This document shows positions 1-10,029 of a stretch of 23,761 nt of DNA, piece by piece (position 1 is the first letter of the stretch; each line of letters starts with the position of its first letter). A model generated the notes under the pieces. The model was not told the origin of the DNA and ran no database searches. It saw nothing but the letters and a program-made list of their open reading frames with translations. Both the position numbers and the translations under genes were made by a program. This DNA is from Larix sibirica (lineage: Eukaryota; Streptophyta; Pinopsida; Pinales; Pinaceae), in the NCBI GenBank assembly GCA_004151065.3, contig NWUY0300006787.1, positions 13,846-37,606 on the forward strand. Direction: 5' to 3'.

Positions 1-2200
1 CTCTAGCTATTTTTCCTTTCAATTTCAGTTTATTTTTGCCTTCGATGGAATTAAGCTAACACAATGAATCTTAAATCTTCAATAAATATTGCATAACTAG
101 TAGTTTGCAAAAAGTTGTAAGATATGTTGTGATGAACCGTTCCAAATGGAATATCCACCACAGTTTACAAATCATACACCCCTAAGTCTAGGTGCATTTC
201 CTAAGTTTCTAAGTAAGGTGAGAGTGATAAAATGAATGTGATGTTAGAGAAGGGTGTTCGCAAATTAATCATCATAGAAATGTGACTGAGTGTTAGGTCT
301 TCCCCTTAAGCTTTCAGGAGCTAGGGGTTAATGATTTTTCTTCCATATGTGTGACTTGGAAGGGAATAATATTCTTCTTGAGTTACCCTTTCCTTGCACC
401 CTTTTTTTAGTACTCCCTTTCTTTTGCTTTGGCTTTGATAACTTGGGACATAGGGGTCTTGGCTTTTACAAGGGGGCATTGCTCACATTTATCATTTAGC
501 TCCATTTCCCTTAGAGTACTTGACTCTTTTGACTTAGGCATCATACATAGGAATAATAGAGAGACCTTAGAACATGACATATAACAAGTTAACTGCAAAA
601 GGGGGACACAATGGGAATGGGTGAAATGGCTATTGAAATGACATGGGATAAAAAATGGCTAGGTAAAATGTTGTGAATGACATGAAATGAGAGTCACTCT
701 AACTTAAATTCCTAAGGATACACCTAAACCACAAGGTCGTACACTAATCTAATGAAAAATTATAACCACACCATGATGCATCATTAGCTATGAAACAACA
801 ATCTAGGATACATGAGCCATTATAGAGTAACACCATCGAACCCCTATGGTCATGTCCATACATAAGAAAGCATTTACCATGAGTCAACTAGAGAGAATAT
901 GTCATAACACTGATGTAAACTGAATGTCCCCATCGATCTCTAACACATTTCATGGTGAACTAAGCAAGTTGAAGGTTTCTCTGGAAGATATCCGTGGTCA
1001 AACCATAGATCTCATCTGTGGAACTGATGTATGTGATAGAATATCACATAGGCAAAGATCATTAAGCCACCCCTACATGTTGAAAGGTAACAAGGCCCTT
1101 GCCTAGGAGATGGCAATGGGCATCCCTACCCATCCGTCAATACGATCATTGGCAGGCACAAATGGCTACAAGTTAGACAATTTGCAAGGTTGGATGAGCA
1201 TGCCCTGGGCAGTCTTGCACATGGCAAGAGACACACTTAAGTGCTAAAGAGCTCGACAAAAGAAATTTGGATAGGTATGGAAATAAGTTGTGTTGTCATA
1301 AGAGACTTTTTAGAAGGAGTTGCACGGAGGCTTGGATAGTGGATGCGATGTTCCTTGGCTCATGGGCACGTTGGGCAGTAGTCCCTAGGTTTGTGGGTGC
1401 AGTCAAAAAGTCGGGTAGACGTGCATGACATGAAGCACAAGGGGTTGCATAAGTGCCTTGGACATTGTTCAAGTAGAACGGTTGTATCCACCAAGAGCAC
1501 GAGACTTAGGACACCTTCAATAGTTGTGTACGATTCAATTTGAACATGGACCCAAGAGGCTAGACGTTCCAAGAATTGCAAGACTTTGAGGAGTCAGATG
1601 CACATAGAATGGAGCACATCACACATTTCAGTCCGCTTGGCTTAGAATGGGGTGCAAGGCACGCCGTTTTGAGGTAAGCCCTAGGTTTTTAGGAGAATAG
1701 CTAAGGAATCCTCTAAGTAGTACAACAAGTTACTAGCAGTGGTCGAACTCCCTTCTTGTGTTCTTGTAACATTCTTCATAATAATAAGTTAAGGCATCCA
1801 CCGTGGGTGTTGCCATGCTTCTGCATTGTTATCTCCTTATTTGTTGAATGTTATTGTTCCTTGCAATGTTCTAGTTGGCTAAGTATTGATGAATATTGGC
1901 TAAATGTTAAAAGTATGTTGGGATGCTTTAGGCTAGGATGGACATGTGCCTAAATAGAAAACTTAGTTGCAGAACTTAGCTGTAGATCTAACAGTTGTAG
2001 CTTAGGGTGTAGTTATGGGTAAACCCTAAGTGAAGAGGCATACTCTGGTTGTAGTAGGTGTAGATTGGTCAAGCCCCTGTGGCAAAGGCAAGGCAGTGTT
2101 GTACAACCCAAGGTGCCCAAACTGCAAAATTTTATGTAGGAGCTGCAGCCTGCAGGTACATGAAAATATATGACTTGGAACAACAATCCAGAGAAGGCTG
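1..2200. other. Unassigned intronic/intergenic stretch
   Basis: I find no supportable gene here. All open frames are under 75 codons and none shows a recognisable domain on either strand. The DNA is moderately AT-rich with no long simple repeats. The stretch around 1760-1830, a run of AATAA-like bases followed by a C/T-rich part, resembles the end of an old plant LTR, but no partner copy, primer binding site or TG..CA boundary could be paired with it, so I do not call an element. If the exon at 4239-4535 is a live gene, this stretch lies inside its first intron. Confidence 0.4.
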
Positions 2201-2483
2201 ATTTGAATAGTGGAGCTATAGTTTTTGAGCGCTTGGACGTTGAACTTTCAGGTGATCATGATGGGACTCATGAAGGTGATCGTGCAGCAAAGATGCCAAC
2301 CCTATCCACCAACAGGTTCCACAGAAAATAGAAAAGAAAATATTCAAGAAACCATTCATGCCAGGTCTTGGAAAGATAAAGACCGGCAGCTTACAAAGCG
2401 AAACTCTAATATGTATTGCATCAGGGATTGAAGTCCAGTAGCTCCAATCTTAACCATCTAGCCAGCCCTCAAATGACAGCAGA

Positions 2484-2595
2484 ATGGCCTTGCAGAAGCC
2501 CACAGATCCATCTTTCCTGAAACCAAATTTTGATGGGGTATGGCCTTGCAGAAGCCCACAGATCCATCTTTCCTGAAACTAAATTTTGATGGGGT
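2484..2595. repeat. 56-bp direct tandem duplication
   Basis: Two abutting copies (2484-2539 and 2540-2595) start with ATGGCCTTGCAGAAGCCCAC and differ by a single base (C/T in AAACCAAA versus AAACTAAA). The unit encodes the beginning of the RNase H domain of the LINE relic. Because 56 is not a multiple of three, the duplication also breaks its frame. The near identity points to an event much younger than the surrounding decay. Confidence 0.93.
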
Positions 2596-3135
2596 GATGG
2601 AGGGATTCGGGAAACCTAGGATTGGCAGGCTGTAGGGGTCTTATAGAGAATGTGCATGGGCAGCTAGAACTCTTGTTTGCAGCAAATATTGGAGTTGACA
2701 AACACAACTCAGTGGAACTATAGGCTGTTGAGTTTGGTCTTTCGTTAGCGGTTAAAGGGGGTTGTGAAAACTATAGGTAGAAGAGGACTCCCAGGGTAAT
2801 TTTTAACATGTTAAAAAAAATAATCAATGGTATCGACCTCACAATCCACAGAGGTTCATTAGAGGTTAGCTCCAACCTTGAAAAGGATCTAAGCATTATT
2901 AAGCAGATTTGAGCATCTGAGTTTCAATCATATCCAACACTCTGGAGACCGAGCAGCAGATAATGATAGCAAATATTGGAGTTGAAAGTACAATGGGTCA
3001 GGGAACCTTAGTGACAACTTGGGAGGACTTCCTTGCACATCCAACAAGGCACCGACTTCTGCAGATTTTAGAGGAAAATTCATGGGAGAAAAGGCAAGTA
3101 TGTCGATATAGGCATATGGAGTCTGCTAAAGGAAG

Positions 3136-3673
3136 AATATCCCCAAGTCATAGACAGGATTCTCAGATATTCCCTAAAATGGCTGGAGGAGGCACTCGTT
3201 CATGCCCAGTACCCGATGCCAAATCACCAATGACAGACCACAGACTGCCCTGGGAAGAAGTGGATCTAGCCAACAGCACCATTGAAGGAGAAATACTTGC
3301 TTTTTGATGGATACAATCTTTGGTCTGCCAAACAAAATTAGATGAACTCCTATATATATATGATAATCTAGACCTGTCTGAATATAGAAATAGTTTTTGT
3401 GCTGATGATCCAATGAAAAATATCCCCAAGTCATAGACACGATTTTGTCTAAAGTGATGGAGTAGGCGCCGGTTCATGCGAGATGACTACTGACAGAACA
3501 GTGACTGTCCTGGGGAGAAGTAGAACTAGCCAGCAGCACAACTGACAGGAAAATACTTGCTTTTTGATAGATAAGATAATTGGTTTGTCAATCATAATTA
3601 GATTAACTCCTATAATTTAAACATATCTGAAATATAGAAATAGTTTTTGTGCTCATGATCCAGTGAAGAATTA
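3136..3673. repeat. 283-bp diverged tandem duplication in LINE 3' region
   Basis: Copy 1 (3136-3418) and copy 2 (3419-about 3673) both begin AATATCCCCAAGTCATAGAC. Both contain the blocks AAATACTTGCTTTTTGAT and GAAATAGTTTTTGTGCT, and end in GATCCARTGAA. The copies differ by many substitutions and small gaps, and copy 2 is shorter. This event is older than the 56-bp duplication and may have existed in the source element. Confidence 0.85.
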
Positions 3674-3887
3674 TATATTAAATCTAGTTAAACTAGTTTG
3701 TAGAGTCTATATCAGAGACAGTGTTAAATATGGACAGGACAACATATCTTTTGACGCTCATAGTTGGGTTTTTTTGTCTCATCTGATTGTGATACGGGAT
3801 CCAAGAACCAAAGTTTGATGACAGTCCTGCTGTAATGTTCTATATATTCATAGAAATATAAGCTATCGTTTTATTCACCCAAAAAAA

Positions 3888-4238
3888 TTGCAAGGGAGAT
3901 GTTTATTCTCTTCATATAATGGAGCTTGCAATGAGATATGCAATTACTTACGTAATCGAGAGTACATTCCTTTACCGGGGCCACCAGCAGAGAAAGAACC
4001 AGCTCCTCCCATGAGTGTCTGTGCACAAAAAAAGTACGAACTAAGGTTGCTATTGAGATATGTTACACAACTTGCAATATTGAAGAAAAAGTGGAGGCTG
4101 GGTGAAGTAACGGGCAAATTTGGCTGAATAGATACTGCTCAGACCTGGCACCTAGGCCGAAGGAAGCCCATATTCTTGGGGTCGTGTTTCTCTAACCAAC
4201 TTGTAAAATAGAATAAATTGACCCCGAAAAAAACATAC
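3888..4238. other. Presumed intron flank next to MPP alpha exon 1
   Basis: The plus-strand open frame of 79 codons here (3888-4127) shows no known domain. On the minus strand the stretch begins with the splice donor GTATGT directly after exon 1 (4238 downward). No second MPP alpha exon is visible, so intron 1 is longer than 4.2 kb if the gene is intact. Confidence 0.4.
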
Positions 4239-4535
4239 CGAAGAGGTTTCAGATGCAACATTGAGACCATTGGGAACGGTTGTGACAATGCTTTTCGTCG
4301 GCTCTACATAATCTGGAAGTGTAGGCGGTGGCTTTACGCCTGACAGGGTAAAATCCAGGGGAGGAGAAGATTTAGATTTGTTTCCAGTAAGCCATGAGAG
4401 AAGTCCACCAGAGGACGATGATTGCTGTGATATTCCTGCTGGATAAACCCCCGTTGTTGTGCTTGTAGCAGAGACCTTTCTTCCATGTGTCCCGTGCTTC
4501 AGATTACGGAGGCGCGAGGCGCTGGATCGTAACAT
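4239..4535 (-). CDS. MPPalpha: Mitochondrial processing peptidase alpha subunit, exon 1 (partial)
   Basis: The first 99 codons match, from my knowledge of the family, the N-terminus of plant MPP alpha, the non-catalytic subunit that binds presequences and in plants is part of the cytochrome bc1 complex of the inner membrane. The start MLRSSASRLRNLKHGTHGRK is basic, rich in Arg and Ser and lacks acids, as expected of a matrix-targeting presequence. A Ser-rich stretch ending in SWL follows, then DFTLSGVKPPPTLPDYVEPT and TTVPNGLNVASETSS, which line up with the LSGV..PP.L.D.VEP and LPNG...A.E blocks before the M16 peptidase fold. The frame is open upstream to a Met codon at 4568. I prefer the Met at 4535 because it gives the typical presequence and aligns with known proteins. 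The exon ends in phase 0 at 4239, followed by donor GTATGT. Later exons lie outside the window or are lost. If they are lost, this would be a gene fragment. Confidence 0.82.
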
Positions 4536-5110
4536 GGTTAGAGCTGCAGGCGAAGGAGATTCTAGCAATCAATAGGCCAGCCCAATGCTGTGATCATATC
4601 TACTACCCTCTTGGGGATAAACCCTACCCTGACCATCACTGAAATGAAACTCTGGACAGCTATATGAATGAAACTGTGAACAGCAATGTGATTGAGAAAT
4701 AAATCTATGTTTGTTTTGAAAACCAAACAAGGGAAGTTTGATGTTGCAATGAGGACTGTAATTTTTGTGGAGATGGGTAACAACCACACGTCAGAGAGGG
4801 TTCATAAGGCTTTCGTGCTTAAGGGAATCATGAAAAAAGATGATTTAATAGGCTTGCTATTTGGGATTGTATTTTTCAAAAGTAGTGTAGTTATAAAGTG
4901 AGTGTGAGTGAAAAGTTATAAAGCAATGCTTTGTTAAGCGATGTGAGGGCTATGGTTAGCTAGAAATAAGATAATTTTTTTATTTTTTAAGTGAAAGATT
5001 TGGCAATTGAATAAGTAAAACACAGTAACAAATTGTTTTATCAAAAATGTTGGAAGGAGTTAGAGAAACAAATAGTAAAAGATTTTTATAAAATCAATGA
5101 TAATTTTTTT
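4536..5110 (-). promoter_or_regulatory. Upstream region of the MPP alpha gene
   Basis: No coding sequence is supported here. On the minus strand, two TATA-like CTTTATAAC motifs read at 4898-4890 and 4923-4915, about 360 bases before the preferred start codon, and could position transcription. This is only a motif match. The part from about 4970 to 5125 is a T- and A-rich low-complexity stretch that borders the first intergenic LINE relic. Confidence 0.3.
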
Positions 5111-5124
5111 GTTTTTTTAGGGTT

Positions 5125-5828
5125 TTTTTTATGGGACCTGCCAAAGGTAGTCCAAGTGTCTATGGAGTTGAGCTCTTTCTGCATATTAACAAACATTACC
5201 ACTTTCTTATAAAATATGGTGCAGGTCATGGAACTAACAACAAAGCAGAATTTTATGTATAGTGGGTTCTATTAGAAATTGCTCGAAATAAAGAAATTAA
5301 AAGCATTCAGATTCTTGGACATTCAAAAATGTTTATGGACTCGGCTAATGGTAAGTGTCAAATCTCCAATTTGGTTCTAGGACCTATGATTAATAGAGTT
5401 ATAGAGGTGAAAAATCATTTCATTTAATCTCATTTACTCATAGCTACAAGGTCTACAATCCAAAAGCATATACACTCTCTAAGGAAGGTTATTTGACAGT
5501 GCAAGGATTCAAAGAGGACATACTAACATCTAAATTTTTTATTTCAATCTTTTCATCTAAGTTGAAAGAGTGGCATGTTCTGTTTTTTTATGAAGAATGG
5601 TTTTCTTGGGGTTCTGATTGTATGTTTTTTATTGTTATGTTGATAAATTGAAGACAAGCAAGGACATATGGGGTCTGTATAGTTTTTTGGAAAACTGTAA
5701 TATGTAGTTGGGGGTGGGATTCAAACTATTTTGTTTCTATGGACATGAGCCAAGAGGCTAAGCTTATGTATATTTTGATTTCAAGCTTGAAATATTAAAT
5801 ATAAAGTTTTTTTCTTGGAAAAAAAAGT
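5125..5828 (+). mobile_element. LINE relic A: RNase H domain and 3' tail
   Basis: One frame from 5131 reads through almost a whole RNase H domain: GPAKGSPSVYG, KYGAGHGTNNKAEFYV, a TAG stop, WVLLEIARNKEIKSIQILGH, NGKCQISNLVLGPMINRVIE, and after a frame slip AYTLSKEGYL. This is the plant LINE/RVT_3 pattern. The Glu of the central helix (KAEF) is kept. The Asp of FFDG is replaced by Met and the Asp of GDSK by His, so the enzyme is dead. Nothing of the endonuclease or reverse transcriptase precedes it, so the copy is 5'-truncated. The 3' end is probably the A8 run at about 5820-5828 after TTTTTTTCTTGG. Confidence 0.72.
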
Positions 5829-6214
5829 TAATATTTGACAAAAAGTTTTAAGACATTGTGGCAACTTTTCCAATGGTTTAGGCCTTTTCCAAGAATATAT
5901 TAAGTCTCTTGGTGCATTGTGTAGATGATGTATCGGCTTTAAAGTATAAGTTGGAGTGCACTAAAAGGATTATGCTGGCTCAACAATTTTTACTCTATGA
6001 GGGAAAATAGCTAGAAGATCACAATACTTTGTATGTCCATCGCATTGGCAAATATTCAACCTTGATTTCACTATTGCATTTAGGTGGAGGGGAGGTTGGT
6101 TTCAAGGTGCCTTCAACTTCCAAACCTGTTTCTTTATGTGCTGTAGTGAAAAAACAATTCTTCCATTTCAAATTATTCGAAGTCAATTACTCTTCGTAGT
6201 GCCTATATAGTGTA
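5829..6214. other. Possible 5' part of LINE relic B
   Basis: No intact frame is present. A short stretch around 6090-6180 reads GGGEVGFKVPSTSKPVSLCA in one plus frame and may be the decayed N-terminal part of the ORF1 that follows, but it has no motif that would prove this. Confidence 0.3.
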
Positions 6215-7250
6215 GTATGTTGATGAGATGTCAATGGTGGAGATCATAGCACCAGAGGTAGTTCATGTGCATTCACTATATAAAAAATATATCATTATTT
6301 ACATATTTAATGGGTATTTTCCTCCTACGTCAACATTGTTCTAGTGGATCCACACAACTTAGACAAAGAATTGTGAGATCTCTTTGCAGTCCAAGGGTTA
6401 TTTTATTGTTCAGTTTTATGATCATGGTAACAATTAACAAGTGATCAAGGAGGTTCCTTAGTTTTGTAGAAGCATGAGACTTTTTATAATCCCTTGGTCA
6501 ACATATTTTGCTCCTAACAATAAGTTCATTATTAGAATGCCAATTTGGGTTCATCTTTCTAATTCCCCATTACACCTATGGTATATGTTAGCTTTTTAAG
6601 AAATTGGGAATACTTTAGGCACTTACATAAAATCAAATCTTGATATAATCGTAACAATTTATGCACATATGTGTGTATCTGTGTTGAGATAGAGCTTAGT
6701 AAGGGTCTTCTAACAAAATCATTCTCAAATGGATAAGAAAATAAAAATACACACAAGTCTTTGATTATGAGAACACAACATTTAGGTGTAAGATATATCA
6801 TCTTCTTGGGCATTTGCAAGCTACTTGTCTCGATGCTCTAGCTCATTCTCCCAATAAAAATGAAACCAAAGAGATGGAAGTTTATGGAGGAATCGAGTTC
6901 AAACACTAACATTGACTAGAATTGGGTAAACAAACAATTTAACAATAGCATTGATTAGAATGAGGTAAATCGGGAACCAAATGTGCGAATTGAGGAATCC
7001 ATTCCTTTTTGAGGGATAGAGTGGAAGAAATGGATATAGAGATTTCCTCCTTGAGGGAGGTCATGGTAACTAAAGCCCCTCTAGGTAGAACGAAAATACA
7101 TCATTAAATCAATACCTCCAATTCAAATAAGGAATTAGTTCATTCCAAGAATCTTGATCTCTTGCCTTCTAACCTGCAGTGAACTTCTATATCTCCTTCT
7201 TCAACTAGGTGGCAAGAAGTTAAAAAGCGAGGGGGGGATAGAAAGATTGA
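6215..7250 (+). pseudogene. LINE relic B ORF1 (DUF4283 plus zinc knuckle), decayed
   Basis: This is a remnant of the nucleic-acid-binding ORF1 protein of a plant LINE. Blocks in order are IIIYIFNGYFPPTSTLF, SLQSKGYFIVQFYDHG, RSMRLFI, FIIRMPIWVHLS and PLHLW, which is the DUF4283 sequence order. Next come VEIELSKGLL and DYENTTFRCK, leading into a zinc knuckle at 6787-6828. There the CX2CX4HX4C pattern has its second Cys replaced by Tyr. Near 7200 a WQEVKKRGG basic stretch marks the C-terminal region. Stops and frameshifts occur throughout. It lies on the same strand as its neighbours. Family assignment is by motif order; no alignment could be run. Confidence 0.65.
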
Positions 7251-7460
7251 GAATTGTTTTTAAAGGGCATGAAATGGCATGTACATTAATTGTGTAATTT
7301 TAATCTAGTAAGTGCAGTATGTATCAGTACTCTTTTAATTGCAATATGCACATTTACTTGTCTTTATGTCTATCACGCTTTAAGCACATGACGAATGTAA
7401 TATTAATTTTATAATGGAATAAAATTATGATTCTTTTTCTTGGAAAATTAAAAGTTGTAT
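7251..7460 (+). mobile_element. 3' tail of LINE relic B
   Basis: The stretch ends TGATTCTTTTTCTTGGAAAA at about 7449, which resembles the tail of relic A (TTTTTTTCTTGG followed by A8). This suggests that both relics are the same LINE family. Here the tail follows ORF1 by only about 200 bases, so the whole of ORF2 is missing. Confidence 0.45.
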
Positions 7461-8590
7461 AATTTCACAAGTTGATTGGATTGTTGGCTAGTGATAAATT
7501 TGTAGAAGTTTCCCATCTACTCGTTTAGATTTGATTATAATGGCATCTTTTTATAAGTTATACTTAAGAATCTTGCAAATTACACCTTTTAGGAATCCCA
7601 ATTTTGTTTTAGCTAAAAATTGGGTGTTTTTTTCTTTTAAAAACTATTAATTTTGTCATGAGAGTATAAATTATTTCTCACTTCTATCAATTAAGATGTA
7701 AAATAATTAAGAAAATAGCACTGATGTTTGTAATCTTCATTTTTGAAGAAATGTCTCTTATAGAATCTTTTTGGCTTAAGGGGTGGTAGGCATGGAGAGA
7801 CCATTCTTGATCACAAAGGAGATCAAGAAAGAAACTTCACTTAGGGTTTAGGGACAACAACAAACAGTCAAGTAGAAGCCTATGCACTCCTTCAAGGTGT
7901 CAAGATGGCAACCACTACCAAAATAGAGACCTTGCTATTTTTTGGAGACTCATTGATCGTCATACAACACCTAAAGAAAAACTCTTCTCCATTGGATGAA
8001 GCTCTTGAGAGCATCATTTATAGAACAAGGAGATAAATATAAGTTATTAGAAATGTGCAATGCTTTCATATCCTTATATTTCTAAACACTGAAGTCGATC
8101 GCCTGGAAAACCAAACCCCTAGGTTTGAAGAAGGAAGTTTGATTAAAAATGAGGTAATGGTCTTTAACCCTATCGCCCAATGCTATAAATCCACTTTACC
8201 ATGATCATGGTGGGCGTTGCATGTCACTCAACCATTAATCTCTCAACTAAGTGAAGGGACACTGCATTCATATCCACTTAGTGCTCACACACTCCATCAA
8301 CTTGGAAACTCTAGGTTTATGAAATTACGAGGAAGAGAAGGTGGTACATATTTGAGATTTTTTGCTCTATCTATTGAGCCTGGATTTAGGCAAATATTAG
8401 GGTCTAGTTCCTCCTATTCTCCATTGTCAACATTATCGGGGCTTAGGGTCTCAGTTTGGTCTAGCCTAGGGCTATCATGACCTTTTTTTACAGTCCATGC
8501 TCTACACTAGAATAGGGAGAAATCCCAAGGCAACAAGTAAGATAGTCTCCACCTATCATTCCTATTAAAATCCTTTTTTGAACAGGGAGT
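7461..8590 (+). mobile_element. LINE relic with RNase H domain
   Basis: From about 7782 a single plus frame reads GGRHGETILDHKGDQERNFT, a TAG in place of Trp, then GLGTTTNSQVEAYALLQGVK, IETLLFFGDSLIVIQHLKKN and, after a frame slip, NTEVDRLENQTPRF. These are RNase H blocks: the Glu helix (VEAYALLQG) and the Asp strand (FGDS) are intact, while the first Asp block upstream is not readable. The part from 7461 to about 7780 shows no recognisable domain. The part from 8180 to 8590 looks like a LINE 3' untranslated region; an 87-codon open frame there (8217-8480) has no family resemblance. Confidence 0.65.
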
Positions 8591-8735
8591 CTTGTAAAAA
8601 ATTTATGTTAGGGTGATGAACTTAATAATGATTAACTAATCGACTTATCAATATTGCGCACATGCATTTGACCTCTTTGGCTTCACCTCGATCGGATAGC
8701 CATCTGGGTGCACATGCGTTTGACTGGAGAGTTCC

Positions 8736-9961
8736 ATGGGGTCCAGTGGAGACGGAGAGCCTTCCCTGGTATTTGCTGCAGAAAAAGCATTTAGGCTCCT
8801 GATCATTGAGCAAGGGAAAAATCCGACACTCAACCCAGTGCCCAAATTTGTTAAAAAACTTGATGAAGTACCGACAATCGCCCTCCCTTCGGATCAACCA
8901 ATGAAAATCGTTGTTTCCCTGGAAGATCGCGCACTGGTGGTACAGTTTGCAGGACTATGGCCCTCTCCACGCACGACAGATAATTGGATTCAAAAAAACT
9001 AGAGGACACTAATCTCTGCAAGCGTGACCAACTATGCAGTAGGCAAAGGTTTCTTCCTGATTGAATTTATTTCAAAAGAAGATAGGGATCTGATATTCAG
9101 AAGCGGCCCTTACTTCATGGGGTCGCAAGGTCTATACTTAAATCGGTGGACACCGGACTTTGATCCAGCCCTAGATGTCCCCAAAGCAATCCACGTCTAG
9201 GTTCACTTGCCTAGTTTACCTATCCACTGCTGGAATCCCCCATCTCTGCAACCAATAGGGAATGACCTAGGGAAATACATAGATCAAGTTGATCCCAAGG
9301 GTCAGTACTCCTGTGCTCGGATCTGCGTGGAAGTGGATCTAGAAGCTGGTCTCCCTGAAGCCGTTAACTCACAGTAGGGGATTGGCAACATTATCAAAAG
9401 CTAGATTACGAACAATTACCTTTCAACTGCAGAAGTTGCCATGAACATGGTCACTTCCAAAAGAATTGCCCAAAGAATCAATCAAATCAGCAAGAAAAAG
9501 AGGCAAGGGAAGGATGGAAACCAGCCAAAAGATCAAAGGAAAATCCTAAAAATTCTCTCAAAAAAGATGGCAAAACTCCTAACCTGCCCACAACCAAATA
9601 CGGAAAGGAACAAGAACCATCGAAGGAACAACATTCGATAGGAAACAACTTTGAAGTGTTAGCAAATCAAGAAACTGAGGCCAGTGCTCCTAACGATCCC
9701 TCAGAAAAAAACACCAATCTGGCTGAGGAAAATCAAGCAAACAAGGAAATATTGTTTCCTTAGGAACAAGGCGAAAAAATAGATAGTCATGAACTAGAAA
9801 CAGAGGAAGACGACACGGAGGAAGAGGAAGGAGAAATAGAAGCAACTCAAAACTCCATTCAACAAGTTACTCGAGGAAGGAAATCGACAAAGGAAAGAAG
9901 AGAAAGGGCCACTTACAAAGAGAAGCTCCAGGGTCCCAACCCACCTTGGAAAAAATGTTAA
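8736..9961 (+). pseudogene. LINE ORF1: DUF4283 and CCHC zinc-knuckle protein
   Basis: This is an RNA-binding Gag-like protein expected to coat the LINE transcript. It starts at an ATG in a good context (8736). DUF4283 blocks include NYAVGKGFFLIEFISKEDRD, SGPYFMG, LNRWTPDFDP, VHLPSLPIHCWN and ARICVEVDLEAGLPEAV. After an apparent one-base loss near 9369, the frame continues with DWQHYQKLDYEQLPFNC and an intact CX2CX4HX4C knuckle (9428-9469, CRSCHEHGHFQKNC). A Lys-rich and then an acidic Glu-rich tail follows (about 9780-9850). Two stops, TAG at 9000 and TAG at 9198, sit where the family has Trp. A further TAG is at 9761. The C-terminus either ends at 9961 or, after another slip, runs on to about 10026, just before the ORF2 start. 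Confidence 0.82.
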
Positions 9962-10029
9962 ACACTCGCAGTGCAAGACACCAGGGGCACCCTCCAAAGG
10001 GGCCTCTTCCAATCCCAAAAAAGTAAGCA

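Larger units (their letters stand above)
2450..3887 (+). mobile_element. 5'-truncated LINE relic with RNase H domain
   Basis: The 3' part of a plant non-LTR retrotransposon, inserted antisense to the MPP alpha gene inside its presumed first intron. From about 2552 the conceptual translation reads LKLNFDG, then after a frame slip near 2625 GLIENVHGQLELLFAANIGV, VELxAVEFGLSLAVKGG and, past another slip near 2948, IANIGVE. This is the order of blocks in plant RVT_3-type RNase H domains: the first strand with the catalytic Asp, the Glu helix, the middle strand and the C-terminal helix. Several stops and at least two frameshifts make it a pseudogene. The 3' part carries a 283-bp tandem duplication, and the relic ends in a short A7 run (3881-3887) after TTATTCACCC, as expected for a LINE tail. 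The 5' boundary is not sharp. Confidence 0.7.

Noticed and set aside
1700-1900. A solo LTR end near 1760-1830
   Set aside because: A likeness to plant LTR ends was seen, but no second copy, no TG..CA boundaries and no target duplication could be defined.
1360-1953. Short frames of 65-73 codons on both strands in the first 2 kb
   Set aside because: Length fits chance in AT-rich DNA, with no family resemblance and no splice or promoter context.
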